Origin: a virus
Virus record (IMG/VR): IMGVR_UViG_3300020581_000173
Location: 1 to 25,300 of that record
Length of the DNA: 25,300 bases
Strand: one strand, 5' to 3'
In this document: positions 15,028-22,537 of the stretch, piece by piece
How the letters are laid out: the number at the start of each line of letters is the position of its first letter
How positions within the stretch are numbered: the stretch's first letter is position 1
Program-made: the position numbers and the translations under genes
Notes under the pieces: generated by a model
The model's input: the letters and a program-made list of their open reading frames with translations, nothing else
What the model was told of the DNA's origin: nothing
Databases searched by the model: none

Positions 15028-15525
15028 TTAGTTTGCGTGCCTTTCATCTACCGTGGCTTGCCGCGCTTGATGCTCGGCGAGTTTCGCATCCGCTTCGTCG
15101 GCGGTCTTGATGTGGGCTGGATTGTTGGTCAGGTTCGCGAGCGTCCGCGCGGTGATCGCGAAGAGCATGAGTTGCTGCCCCATCTGACTGTTCACGAGGG
15201 TATGAACGTCTTTGGTGATCGCGAGATTCTCGTCCGCTTTCCGGTCGGCTCGGTCAGCGCCGTCGGCGGCCACCTTCGCCACTTCCGCGACTCTGACGGC
15301 CACCTGCTTCGCTTCCACGGCGACTTGCTTCGCGGCGGTCGCTACATCTTCGAGTTTGTGCTCCGTGAGTTTGGCGGCGGCTTCGTCCCTTTGCTGTTTT
15401 TCTTTGGCCGCTTCTTTGGCCGCTTGCCGTGCCCAATAAGCAACCACGAGCGTCGTCGTCGACGGAACGACGATCATGCAGGCGCTTAGAAAGGTCAGCC
15501 AAGCTACAGTGACGCTAGGATTCAT
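15028..15525 (-). CDS. Membrane-anchored coiled-coil protein (165 aa)
   Basis: One hydrophobic N-terminal segment at about residues 6-30 (VAWLTFLSACMIVVPSTTTL) is followed by a long Ala/Lys/Glu-rich helix (about 34-110) with repeats such as AAKQVAVEAKQVAVRVAEVA, which predicts a coiled coil. The end has LVNSQMGQQLMLFAITARTL and a charged tail. This single-anchor, long-coil layout is like inner-membrane spanins (Rz-like), yet it could also be a structural membrane protein. GAGG lies six bases before ATG inside the HiPIP-like gene. It heads a run of three tiny membrane protein genes. Confidence 0.75.
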   Translation of the reverse strand: MNPSVTVAWLTFLSACMIVVPSTTTLVVAYWARQAAKEAAKEKQQRDEAAAKLTEHKLEDVATAAKQVAVEAKQVAVRVAEVAKVAADGADRADRKADENLAITKDVHTLVNSQMGQQLMLFAITARTLANLTNNPAHIKTADEADAKLAEHQARQATVDERHAN

Positions 15526-15700
15526 GTTTCGCCTCGAATCGGATGCACCAACCTGCGGGGGAGATTGGCGACTTCACGGTTTCGCAGCGGTCGGGCCGGA
15601 TGAAGTGCCGGCAGGCCGCGCAGCGTTCGGCTTTGTCCTTCGCGTGATCGGTGTATTGCACGAGCAGGTGCGAGGACTTTTGCGCTTCCGGGCGTTCCAT
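15515..15700 (-). CDS. Four-cysteine HiPIP-like small protein (61 aa)
   Basis: Four cysteines at residues 27, 30, 39 and 52 are set as C-x2-C-x8-C-x12-C, with CAACRHFIRP and ISPAGWCIRF around them. The C-x2-C followed by a late G-W-C resembles the iron-sulphur binding part of high-potential iron-sulphur proteins, but the spacing to the third Cys is shorter and there is no export signal, so a zinc site is also possible. It begins right after the stop of the His-rich gene and overlaps the coiled-coil gene by eleven bases. Its role in a phage is unknown. Confidence 0.68.
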   Translation of the reverse strand: MERPEAQKSSHLLVQYTDHAKDKAERCAACRHFIRPDRCETVKSPISPAGWCIRFEAKHES

Positions 15701-16165
15701 CTAGTCGAGGAAGCTCTCTTCGCCGGGGGTATTGTGCCCGCCCGCTTCGCTGCGGTCGCGCTCGCCAGCAAGCTCTTGGCTGTCGCGGTCCATCTCGTTG
15801 TGCTCGGTGTCTTCCATCGCCATGCGGCCATGCTCGTGAGCGTCGTCGAGCGATTCGTGATTTGCGCGGTGGACGTGGCCGTCCTCGTGATGCGTTATGC
15901 TGTGATACTTCTCGCCGGACTCGCTTCCACTGGCGCCGCTCATGCCACCGCCGCCGCCCGAATGCTGGATGATGTGCTTGTGCGCCTTGCCGTGCTCGGC
16001 GACGACCTGCTTGATTTCGTCGTGCCCGGATTCTTCGTGGACGCCGCCAGATGCGCCGCCGCGATTGCCGGGACGTTGTGCCCCGCGCCCTTTGTCGCGG
16101 TCGTATGCGTCAACCGTCTGCCGATTCCCTGAAAGTTTCCCGTCGTGTGAAGTTGCTCCGCGCAT
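15701..16165 (-). CDS. Histidine- and glycine-rich low-complexity protein (154 aa)
   Basis: The start ATG at 16165 overlaps the previous stop by one base (TAATG) and has GAGGG about eight bases upstream. The protein is hydrophilic, with about 17 His, many Gly, Glu and Asp, and stretches such as EHGKAHKHIIQHSGGGGG and HSITHHEDGHVHRANHE. No fold is evident and it is probably disordered; the His clusters could bind metal ions. It belongs to the overlapping set between terL and portal. Composition makes paralogue or homologue calls unsafe. Confidence 0.68.
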   Translation of the reverse strand: MRGATSHDGKLSGNRQTVDAYDRDKGRGAQRPGNRGGASGGVHEESGHDEIKQVVAEHGKAHKHIIQHSGGGGGMSGASGSESGEKYHSITHHEDGHVHRANHESLDDAHEHGRMAMEDTEHNEMDRDSQELAGERDRSEAGGHNTPGEESFLD

Positions 16166-16542
16166 TAGTTTGCCCTCGCTTTCGGTTTCTCTTCTTCGGG
16201 ATTCCAGCCGCCTTCGAGCATGTACTTCTCTTGCTCTTCGGCGCTCAATTCGCCCCATCGCTTACTGATTTCCGCGTGTGTGAGCTTGCCCTTCACTTCG
16301 GACATCGGCGGCATCTGCGCCTGCTCGGTGCGCGCAACGTAATCGCGGCCTTGCGGGGTCTGTGTCATCGCCGCGAGTTCGAGGCGCTCGATTTTGCCCT
16401 GCATGAAGGCGAACTGCTTGCGGAAGAAACGATTCTCTTCGAGCAGTTGGCGAACGTAGGGACTTACCCTCTTACCTTTGCGTTTCGCCATCGCGCGCGT
16501 TTTCAGCGACTTGCGCGACCGTTCTTTCCTTCGAGTGCTCAC
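16165..16542 (-). CDS. Basic coiled-coil hypothetical protein (125 aa)
   Basis: A GTG start at 16542 overlaps the stop of the upstream gene as GTGA; an internal ATG at 16491 is an alternative that would remove 17 basic residues. The N-terminus is very basic (RRKERSRKSLKTRAMAKRKG), followed by a helix RQLLEENRFFRKQFAFMQGK, and later LTHAEISKRWGELSAEEQEK, then an acidic Pro-rich end. The last helix has a faint likeness to HMG-box helices, not enough to name it. It may bind DNA or RNA. Its place directly behind terL and an 81-residue gene hints at packaging or head assembly. Confidence 0.65.
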   Translation of the reverse strand: MSTRRKERSRKSLKTRAMAKRKGKRVSPYVRQLLEENRFFRKQFAFMQGKIERLELAAMTQTPQGRDYVARTEQAQMPPMSEVKGKLTHAEISKRWGELSAEEQEKYMLEGGWNPEEEKPKARAN

Positions 16543-16784
16543 AGCCCAATCTTCATCGCCGCGAGCAGTCGCTTGTCTCTCGGCGTCATGTTCATGTGGA
16601 AGAACAGCACTTCGAGGTCGGTGTTCGGGCCGACGTGAAGCTCACCGTTCGCCGTAAGAATTGCGGTCTGCGGTATCAGATACGCATCGACAATGATGGG
16701 CACGCTCCGCGCTCCGTAACGCGCATACGGCATGCTGTTGATGGACAATCCTCGGATGTCCGGCTTCGGCTGCGATTCGTTCAT
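16539..16784 (-). CDS. Small hypothetical protein after terL (81 aa)
   Basis: The start at 16784 overlaps the terL stop by four bases (ATGA) with AGGA eight bases upstream inside terL; a Met three codons earlier is possible. The sequence is mostly beta (SVPIIVDAYLIPQTAILTAN, then GELHVGPNTDLEVLFFHMN) with a short basic helix at the end. No motif is recognised. Tight coupling to terL suggests a packaging or head function. Confidence 0.65.
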   Translation of the reverse strand: MNESQPKPDIRGLSINSMPYARYGARSVPIIVDAYLIPQTAILTANGELHVGPNTDLEVLFFHMNMTPRDKRLLAAMKIGL

Positions 16785-18370
16785 CTCTGCCATCCTGGCC
16801 GCCGCGGCGGAATGGGAAGCGCGATGCCTTGCCCTTGCGCGCGCGATGTCAGCCTCAGATATTCCATGTAGCGGGCCGTCGGGTCTTTGATGGTTGCCAA
16901 TCGCTCGGCAATCATAACATCCTCGGGGACTGGCGCCTTCGATGCGTAACTCATCAGGCCGTAACGCAACGACTCGCAAACATCGAGGAACAGGTCGTTC
17001 CCTTCCTTCTCCGCGTCCTCGGGGTCTTTCTCCGAGCGCATGAGTTTCGGAATGGACTCGATCAAGTCCGTGCAGGAATCTAGCACCGCAAACTCGCCGG
17101 TGTCCAGCATTGTATACACGAGCCGCCAGCCGTCCACGCGGTCGTTGTTGGCCCGCTCGGGACGCGGGAGTTTATTCTCGTGCAGGATGTCGCCGATTTC
17201 GTTGGCGATGGAGTGCTCGAGGTCTTTGCCGAAGCGATCGGGCGAAAGGTACACGCTCTTGATCGGGTCGAAGTCCTCGGCGGTTGTCCAGTTCGCGGCG
17301 GCAATCTTCTCGCCGACCAGATACCCGTTCATCTTGCGCAGCACGAGTTCGCGGTAGCAGATGACGATGCTGCGTTCTTTTGTGCCCTTGCGCTCGACGT
17401 CGGCAAGCGGATCGCGCACCGTGACGCGCGCGAACCACAGAATCACGCAATGATGCTCGAAGCCCCAATCGATCGAGATCCAGCGATCTTCCCAATCGTG
17501 GAAAACGATGTCCTTGCGGGTCTTAATGTGCCGCCCGACGTAGCGGTTTTTCTTCTCCTCAAACCACGCTTCCCAATTCGAGAAGAACTGGCCGGCGAGG
17601 ATGTTCCAGTCGCCCGGTATCCACGCCGCGCGCAGGTACGGGTCAGAGATCGACGCCAGCGACGCGATGTACTCGGCATCGTTGCGGTAGGTCGCATTGT
17701 CCGCATAAGTCGAGTGAATCGGCTCGTAGTCCGCTGCGTTGTAGTTCGCGGACATGGAGCCGGCTGGCGGCTTCTTCGTGATCCAGAGCGCCTTGACCCA
17801 TTGCGAGCCCTTGCCGTTCGGGTTCGTGCCGCCAGCCATGCGCGGCCTGGGTTTGCGTCCGTAAATGTCGAACGGGACCGGGCAGCGATTTGAGCCTTTG
17901 AGATATTCCCATTGCGAGAAGCTGAACTGCGTGAGTTCTTCCCATCCGATGAAGAGAAACTCGGCGCCCTGGTACTGCAGTAAATCGCGGTCGCTGCGGA
18001 TGTGCCCGAAAAAGAGCTTCGAGTTATTCCAGAACGTGACGATGTGCTTGCTGGCGTTATACCGCTTATAAAACTTGCGCGGCACATACTTCGTGAAGTG
18101 ATCCTCGATGCCGCCCTTCTCTATCGCAGTCAGCGTGCGCCGCAAGAGCAGGCAGTTGCAGCCGGGGACTTCGAGGCACTCGCGGATTGCTTCCCAAAGC
18201 AGCCCAGTCGTTTTGCCGCCGCCGCGCCCGCCTTCCATAAGCGGGTACTTGGCGTTCGAGGAATGGAAGCGCCGCTGCGGTCCCTCGGGCTCGCCGTGGT
18301 CTGGCTGATAGTAATCCCCGATCTCGAGGTCGAGATAGTCTCGAACCTCAGCCGTGAGGGGGGATAGCAT
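16781..18370 (-). CDS. terL: Terminase large subunit
   Basis: 529 residues. The ATPase half shows a Walker A P-loop GGRGGGKTT at about 47-55, Walker B FLFIGWEE at about 138-145 with the catalytic Glu, and a coupling motif GTNPNG at 181-186. The nuclease half shows ISIDWGFEHH at about 299-307, with Asp301 as a likely metal ligand, VYLSPDRFGK near 375, and a final DVCESLRYGL that resembles the last acidic motif. The enzyme cuts concatemeric DNA and pumps it into the procapsid through the portal. It overlaps terS by 23 bases and has no clear ribosome binding site, so translation is probably coupled. All key residues are present, so the gene looks functional. Confidence 0.95.
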   Translation of the reverse strand: MLSPLTAEVRDYLDLEIGDYYQPDHGEPEGPQRRFHSSNAKYPLMEGGRGGGKTTGLLWEAIRECLEVPGCNCLLLRRTLTAIEKGGIEDHFTKYVPRKFYKRYNASKHIVTFWNNSKLFFGHIRSDRDLLQYQGAEFLFIGWEELTQFSFSQWEYLKGSNRCPVPFDIYGRKPRPRMAGGTNPNGKGSQWVKALWITKKPPAGSMSANYNAADYEPIHSTYADNATYRNDAEYIASLASISDPYLRAAWIPGDWNILAGQFFSNWEAWFEEKKNRYVGRHIKTRKDIVFHDWEDRWISIDWGFEHHCVILWFARVTVRDPLADVERKGTKERSIVICYRELVLRKMNGYLVGEKIAAANWTTAEDFDPIKSVYLSPDRFGKDLEHSIANEIGDILHENKLPRPERANNDRVDGWRLVYTMLDTGEFAVLDSCTDLIESIPKLMRSEKDPEDAEKEGNDLFLDVCESLRYGLMSYASKAPVPEDVMIAERLATIKDPTARYMEYLRLTSRAQGQGIALPIPPRRPGWQR

Positions 18371-18845
18371 TGGTGTTGATTGTTCGAGGCGGCGCGCCTG
18401 TCGGATCGAAGTCTACTTGCCGCGGCGCGTAGGTGCCTTTGATCCTGCAGAGGATGTCGAGTCCAGTGGCGCGAATGCCGAGCGCCTCGACTTGTTCTCT
18501 GTCAATCACCTGCGTCGTCTCGACGACCGGCTCGGGGTTCGGATTCGCCTTTGTTTTCCGCTGTTTCTTGACGATTTGCTTGCGGTACGGGAAGAACTTT
18601 GTCTCCTGCGCCTCGAGCAGCGGGACTAGATACTTCTCAATAATCGCGCGGTCGGTCAGGCCGAGCTCGTCGCAGAGTTCCGGCATGCGTCGTTGCAATG
18701 CCTGCATCGCCTGATAGCCGGATTGATCAGGTCGCAGCGGCGAGTAGCCCGCCTCGAGCGCCGCATCGGTCTGCGTTTTACCTTCGGCAATCCCCTTCGC
18801 GAATTTCGCCTGCTTGGGCGTGAGCTTCGCCTTTTTCTTCGACAC
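18348..18845 (-). CDS. terS: Terminase small subunit
   Basis: 165 residues. The N-terminus LTPKQAKFAKGIAEGKTQTD followed by AALEAGYS is the DNA-binding helix-turn-helix found in small terminase subunits, which recognise the packaging site and recruit the large subunit. A helical middle (MQALQRRMPELCDELGL; IIEKYLVPLLEAQETKFF) would form the oligomer, and the Pro-rich C-terminus overlaps the start of terL. AGGAAG precedes the ATG by about eight bases. Position directly before terL confirms the call. Confidence 0.88.
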   Translation of the reverse strand: MSKKKAKLTPKQAKFAKGIAEGKTQTDAALEAGYSPLRPDQSGYQAMQALQRRMPELCDELGLTDRAIIEKYLVPLLEAQETKFFPYRKQIVKKQRKTKANPNPEPVVETTQVIDREQVEALGIRATGLDILCRIKGTYAPRQVDFDPTGAPPRTINTNAIPPHG

Positions 18846-18883
18846 GACTTCCTGCCTTCATCCTGATCCTGAACCTGAAACTC

Positions 18884-21184
18884 CTAGTTGCCACCAAGGT
18901 ATTCAATAGTCCAGCCCTTGAAAGTAAAATCTCCAGCGGCCCCGGCAGTAGTCGCAGCCGCATTTAAGACAATGTTTGCGTTCCCAGTGATGCCAGGAGC
19001 AGAGCGTGTTACCGTTCGCGCTGTCCCATCGTCGCAGGAGCCTACCACTTCCTGCGTGTTCGCAACAGAACTGACAATTATCTCCACTTCGCACTTAATG
19101 GAATCTGCAACGCTTGGAGTAGCGGTGATGGTGGCGACAGCCGTCCCGCCAAAGTCAATCTCAAACACTTTACTGTTGACGTTGTTCGCAGCGATGCCCC
19201 ATGCCTTAATTCGCACCACCGCGCCGGGATTGTTTAGGAAAATTCCAGCTACCTGTCCTCCTAGAACATTGATGGGCATGGTGAATGTTGCTAGTGTTTG
19301 CTTCGTTGTTCCCGTCGTTGCTGCGGAGGTAAAGCTGGAGGCAATCAATCCTGCCTGAAATAGTTTAGTACCCTCGGCCACGCTAAAACGAGCGCCGCTA
19401 CCAGCAATGAAATATGTAGGGACGTTACCAGCTGCATAAGTTGAATTAGTAATTGTTCCGACGCAATTTCCGGGAGTGCCCTCGGACGCCCCGCCAAGAC
19501 GCGTGAATAAGCCAGAAAGTACAGGTTCTGTAACTTGGTTCAGGGAATCAAATCTCATGCCGGGAAAACCACAATTAAACACCAACCCATTGCGGTTGTG
19601 AATATCTTGAAAGTGAAGCAAAAATCCGCCGTAAGTGTTGCTGATAGAAGTGAACGTCCCAGCGTTATTGTTGCAAAAAGAGTGCATGTTTATGCCGATG
19701 GGATGATTAGAGAGAACATTGTACGGAGTGTCGAAACCTATCGCCCAAGTGTTTTCAAAATACGTCTCGTCTGTTTGCGATTGATTGCTGCGGAAACCAT
19801 TAACACCAGATGGCGGGACAGCGAGACCGGAACAAGATTGGTCTAGCATTAAAATACCTTGGTCCGCGACCGTTCCGATGTGGGATGAATAAATGGACAT
19901 GAAGGTATCGTAGGAATTGGACGGGGAGGCTTGATTGTCAGGGATGCGAACCGTATTGTTTACGAAAAAGTCAGCGGGGCCAAAAGTTCCAGTGGAGGGA
20001 CGCTGCCAAAAGCCCGACAAGGTATTACCGGACGGCGCAGGCCCAGCATAGGCAGACGGCATCACTTGATGGATGCAACCATTTGTTTGCAGGGAAGTTT
20101 CAAGGATTTGAGTAAAACTCTCGCACACAACATGCCATGCACCTTCGTTGCCTGCGGCGGGAGCAGGGAGTGACCAAATATACCAATTAGTTTGGCCACC
20201 TGTGTTTTCTTGAAGTGCTGTTTGACCGGGGTAGATGCCGTTCTTGAAAAACAACAATCCTGGAGTATTAGCAATGGTGTTAGTCGCGGCGCGAAAAACT
20301 GCTCCAGAATCTCTACCAGTGAAGTCTATCACTCCAGTCTTATTGTTGATGGCATTGATGGTGTACTGCGAGTTTGTCGTTGCTCCTGGGATGCTTTGGA
20401 CGCTGGTCGTTGACCCGGTGAAGTTGTAGTCCACCAACGGCGCGGACGTGGCACAGCCAGAGAACTCAGCAACCGACATATAGATACCAGCCGGACCAGT
20501 TAAGTTGTTCGGCGTGATCGTGTTCGTTCCAGCGGCACTGTTCGGGGTGTACCAAATCTCTAAGAAGTTGGTATCACTAACGCCTTTGGCGTAACCTTCA
20601 GGTACCCGTCGTCCAGCTAGTACCCATGTATTACCCCGGGTGTCTGTGACCGATGTTATCGGGCCACCATCTGCTCCGCTGTTGTATCTAATCGCCGCTA
20701 CAAGCAGGTGCCCAGCGCTATTGTTAGAACCGAATGCCAGCGTATTGGCCGCGCTCGCCGACGAGCCTTGAACAAGAACAGGACTCGGGCAAGAGAATGC
20801 GGCAATCGCCCCTCCCCAGTTGCCTGAATTGACTGAATAGGTGAACGCGGCAGAGTAAGAACTGGCCGAACCTGCTACTTGGTACTCCATCGCTTCAACG
20901 ATTGTTGGCGTGGCAGCCAGAGTCCAACCGGCACCAGCGGTGTACACGCCCGTACCGAGTTGCTCCATATTCGCGCCAACCAACAGATTACCGCTGAATG
21001 GCGCTGTTGTGATTGGTGTGCTCGTGAAGGTGTATCCGCTGGAAGGACTCCCGCCGAAAGTTCCACCGACAACCCCGCCGCCGGAATTACTGCCACTCCC
21101 CGGACTCGCCCCCGCTCCTGCCTGCCCGAAGGCAACAAACGGAAGTGCCAGCAAAAGCGCGAGCGTTGCAAACACTTTTCTCAT
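18884..21184 (-). CDS. Pectate-lyase-like tail spike with signal peptide
   Basis: 766 residues from ATG at 21184, chosen over one three codons earlier because GAGGA lies eight bases upstream. It opens with a Sec-type signal peptide (MRKVFATLALLLALPFVAFG), then a Gly/Ser linker to about residue 50. Residues about 65-250 hold two beta blocks marked by TAGAGWTLAATP and VTDTRGNTWVLAG. From about 285, IDFTGRDSGAVFRAATNTIA followed by NTPGLLFFKNGIY is the opening of a right-handed beta-helix as in pectate-lyase-type spikes that degrade or bind surface polysaccharide. The C-terminal 170 residues form another beta region. GC is clearly lower than in neighbours: one sampled 60-base line counts 25 G/C, against 36 in a terL line. 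A signal peptide is unusual for a virion protein. A recently acquired host-range gene is likely. Confidence 0.82.
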   Translation of the reverse strand: MRKVFATLALLLALPFVAFGQAGAGASPGSGSNSGGGVVGGTFGGSPSSGYTFTSTPITTAPFSGNLLVGANMEQLGTGVYTAGAGWTLAATPTIVEAMEYQVAGSASSYSAAFTYSVNSGNWGGAIAAFSCPSPVLVQGSSASAANTLAFGSNNSAGHLLVAAIRYNSGADGGPITSVTDTRGNTWVLAGRRVPEGYAKGVSDTNFLEIWYTPNSAAGTNTITPNNLTGPAGIYMSVAEFSGCATSAPLVDYNFTGSTTSVQSIPGATTNSQYTINAINNKTGVIDFTGRDSGAVFRAATNTIANTPGLLFFKNGIYPGQTALQENTGGQTNWYIWSLPAPAAGNEGAWHVVCESFTQILETSLQTNGCIHQVMPSAYAGPAPSGNTLSGFWQRPSTGTFGPADFFVNNTVRIPDNQASPSNSYDTFMSIYSSHIGTVADQGILMLDQSCSGLAVPPSGVNGFRSNQSQTDETYFENTWAIGFDTPYNVLSNHPIGINMHSFCNNNAGTFTSISNTYGGFLLHFQDIHNRNGLVFNCGFPGMRFDSLNQVTEPVLSGLFTRLGGASEGTPGNCVGTITNSTYAAGNVPTYFIAGSGARFSVAEGTKLFQAGLIASSFTSAATTGTTKQTLATFTMPINVLGGQVAGIFLNNPGAVVRIKAWGIAANNVNSKVFEIDFGGTAVATITATPSVADSIKCEVEIIVSSVANTQEVVGSCDDGTARTVTRSAPGITGNANIVLNAAATTAGAAGDFTFKGWTIEYLGGN

Positions 21185-21189
21185 CGCCG

Positions 21190-21873
21190 TCATCCTCGTA
21201 TCCTCGCGATCACGCCAAGACTTCCGGTATTTGTCCGCATGAACAGGCGCACGAATTTCGCTCCGGTCTGCGAAGCGTCGAAGTGGAAGGTGAAATTGGT
21301 GCCGTCCACAGTGTTGATGACGCCGTTGAGGATGGTCTGATACTGCGTGGGGGAATCGACGGCGGCGACCTGCACGTCAATCTCGAAAGTGGGAGCGGCT
21401 TGGAAGATGCCGTCGACGAAGAAGCCCCAAGGGACGGTAGACATATCGCCGAGACTGGCGAGCGCGAAGGCTTGGCCAGCGGTGCCGGACGCGGGGAATT
21501 CAAATTGGGGAGAGAAGGCCCGACCGTTTACCGCAGTATCTACTGGTTGATGCAGAAGAATGTCATCAAGCGGGGCTAGTGTGTGAGTGGCTCCTGATAC
21601 CGTCAGAATCGCGTAATTCCCGCCGAAACGCGTTCCGCCGGCCGCGACGATTGAAAAATTCGTTGTCGGCCCTCCGTCTTGGAGAGTGCAGATTTCGCCG
21701 GGGGCAAAATTGGAAGGATTTGCTTGAGTCACAAGCGTAACTATTCCATTTGCCGCACGCGAAAGAGTAGAAATTCCTCGCCCTACACCGATGGCACCGA
21801 ACGAGTAGCCAGTGTCGCCGCGGAACAGTCCGCGCATCGGATTTGTAGGGGATTGCGCCGCATAAGTTGGCAT
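21190..21873 (-). CDS. Virion-associated hypothetical protein (227 aa)
   Basis: The start at 21873 has GAGGAG eight bases upstream and follows a strong terminator. The product is beta-rich with PMRGLFRGDTGYSFGAIGVG near the start, FAPGEICTLQDGGPTTNFSI in the middle and TVDGTNFTFHFDASQTGAKF near the end, with few charges and no signal peptide. It reads as a capsid decoration or fibre-associated protein, but I do not recognise a family. Its stop lies within ten bases of the spike start, so the two are co-translated, which suggests it could be a spike adaptor. Confidence 0.75.
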   Translation of the reverse strand: MPTYAAQSPTNPMRGLFRGDTGYSFGAIGVGRGISTLSRAANGIVTLVTQANPSNFAPGEICTLQDGGPTTNFSIVAAGGTRFGGNYAILTVSGATHTLAPLDDILLHQPVDTAVNGRAFSPQFEFPASGTAGQAFALASLGDMSTVPWGFFVDGIFQAAPTFEIDVQVAAVDSPTQYQTILNGVINTVDGTNFTFHFDASQTGAKFVRLFMRTNTGSLGVIARIRG

Positions 21874-21887
21874 CGATGAATCTCCTC

Positions 21888-21933
21888 GAGAGAAAGAAAA
21901 GCAGAGCGCGGCGGTCGGAGTGTCGCGCTCTGC
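21888..21933 (-). terminator. Strong intrinsic terminator
   Basis: On the minus strand GCAGAGCGCG (21933-21924) pairs perfectly with CGCGCTCTGC (21910-21901) across a 13-base loop and is followed by TTTTCTTTCTCTC. Ten G/C-rich pairs and a T-rich run make this the best terminator of the window. It ends the transcript after the 187-residue fibre-tip gene. The following 227-residue gene would then need its own promoter or readthrough. Confidence 0.8.
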
Positions 21934-21960
21934 CAGTCGGGGTTTGGCGAAGAAGCTCGC

Positions 21961-22524
21961 TTAGGTCGTCGGCTCGATCGAGTAGTACACGGTGATTTTG
22001 GCCGTGCCATTGCCCGCCGCGTAGTTGTTCGTGATTTTGTTGATGGTCATCGCGGCGCCGTCAGCATCCGGCGGATTCGCGGCGCTCGTTTGAAGCTCGG
22101 CCGCGCCAGCGAAGGCGATCCACCCGACCGTGCGATTCGGCGAAACGGTGGTGGTGAATTGCTCGGTGAGCGCCTGCAGGAGCGTCGCGCCGACTTTCAC
22201 GTTGACCGCGCCGGCGGCGTTGGTGTACGCGATCGAGCCGCCGAAGAAAATGATTTTGATGAAGAAGGGCACGATCATGTAGCCGGTCGGTGGCGCCGGA
22301 ACGAGCGTGACAGGCGTACCGAGCAAGGCGAGGATCTGCGCGCTCGAGAGCACGACATCGACGCATTGCAAGCCGACGGAGCCTTGCGCGCCCTGCGCGA
22401 ACGACGGCCCGACCTGCCCATCGGCCATCGGCACGTTGGTATTACTGACGAGAGCGGCGCGAGCCGCGGGAACGTGCTTCTCGGTGCGCGTGTTGCGGGA
22501 AAACAGGTTGCGAAGCGATTGCAT
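21961..22524 (-). CDS. Fibre-tip protein, paralogue of the fibre C-terminus
   Basis: 187 residues. A short basic N-terminus (MQSLRNLFSRNTRTEKHVPA) and a Gly/Gln segment lead to a domain at about residues 50-187 that matches the last 135 residues of the fibre at 2809-4179: ILALLGTPVTLVPAP against ILALLGTPITLVAAP, FFGGSIAYTNAAGAV against FFGGSVAYTDAGGAV, and the shared end AAGNGTAKITV. AAGGAG sits five bases before ATG, a strong site, and a terminator follows, consistent with a highly expressed virion protein. It may be a separate tip, a head fibre, or a chaperone-like partner of the fibre. Confidence 0.8.
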   Translation of the reverse strand: MQSLRNLFSRNTRTEKHVPAARAALVSNTNVPMADGQVGPSFAQGAQGSVGLQCVDVVLSSAQILALLGTPVTLVPAPPTGYMIVPFFIKIIFFGGSIAYTNAAGAVNVKVGATLLQALTEQFTTTVSPNRTVGWIAFAGAAELQTSAANPPDADGAAMTINKITNNYAAGNGTAKITVYYSIEPTT

Positions 22525-22537
22525 AAAATCTCCTTTT

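Noticed and set aside
16228-16300. HMG-box-like helix in the 125-residue protein
   Set aside because: Only one short helix resembles the family; the rest of the box is absent.
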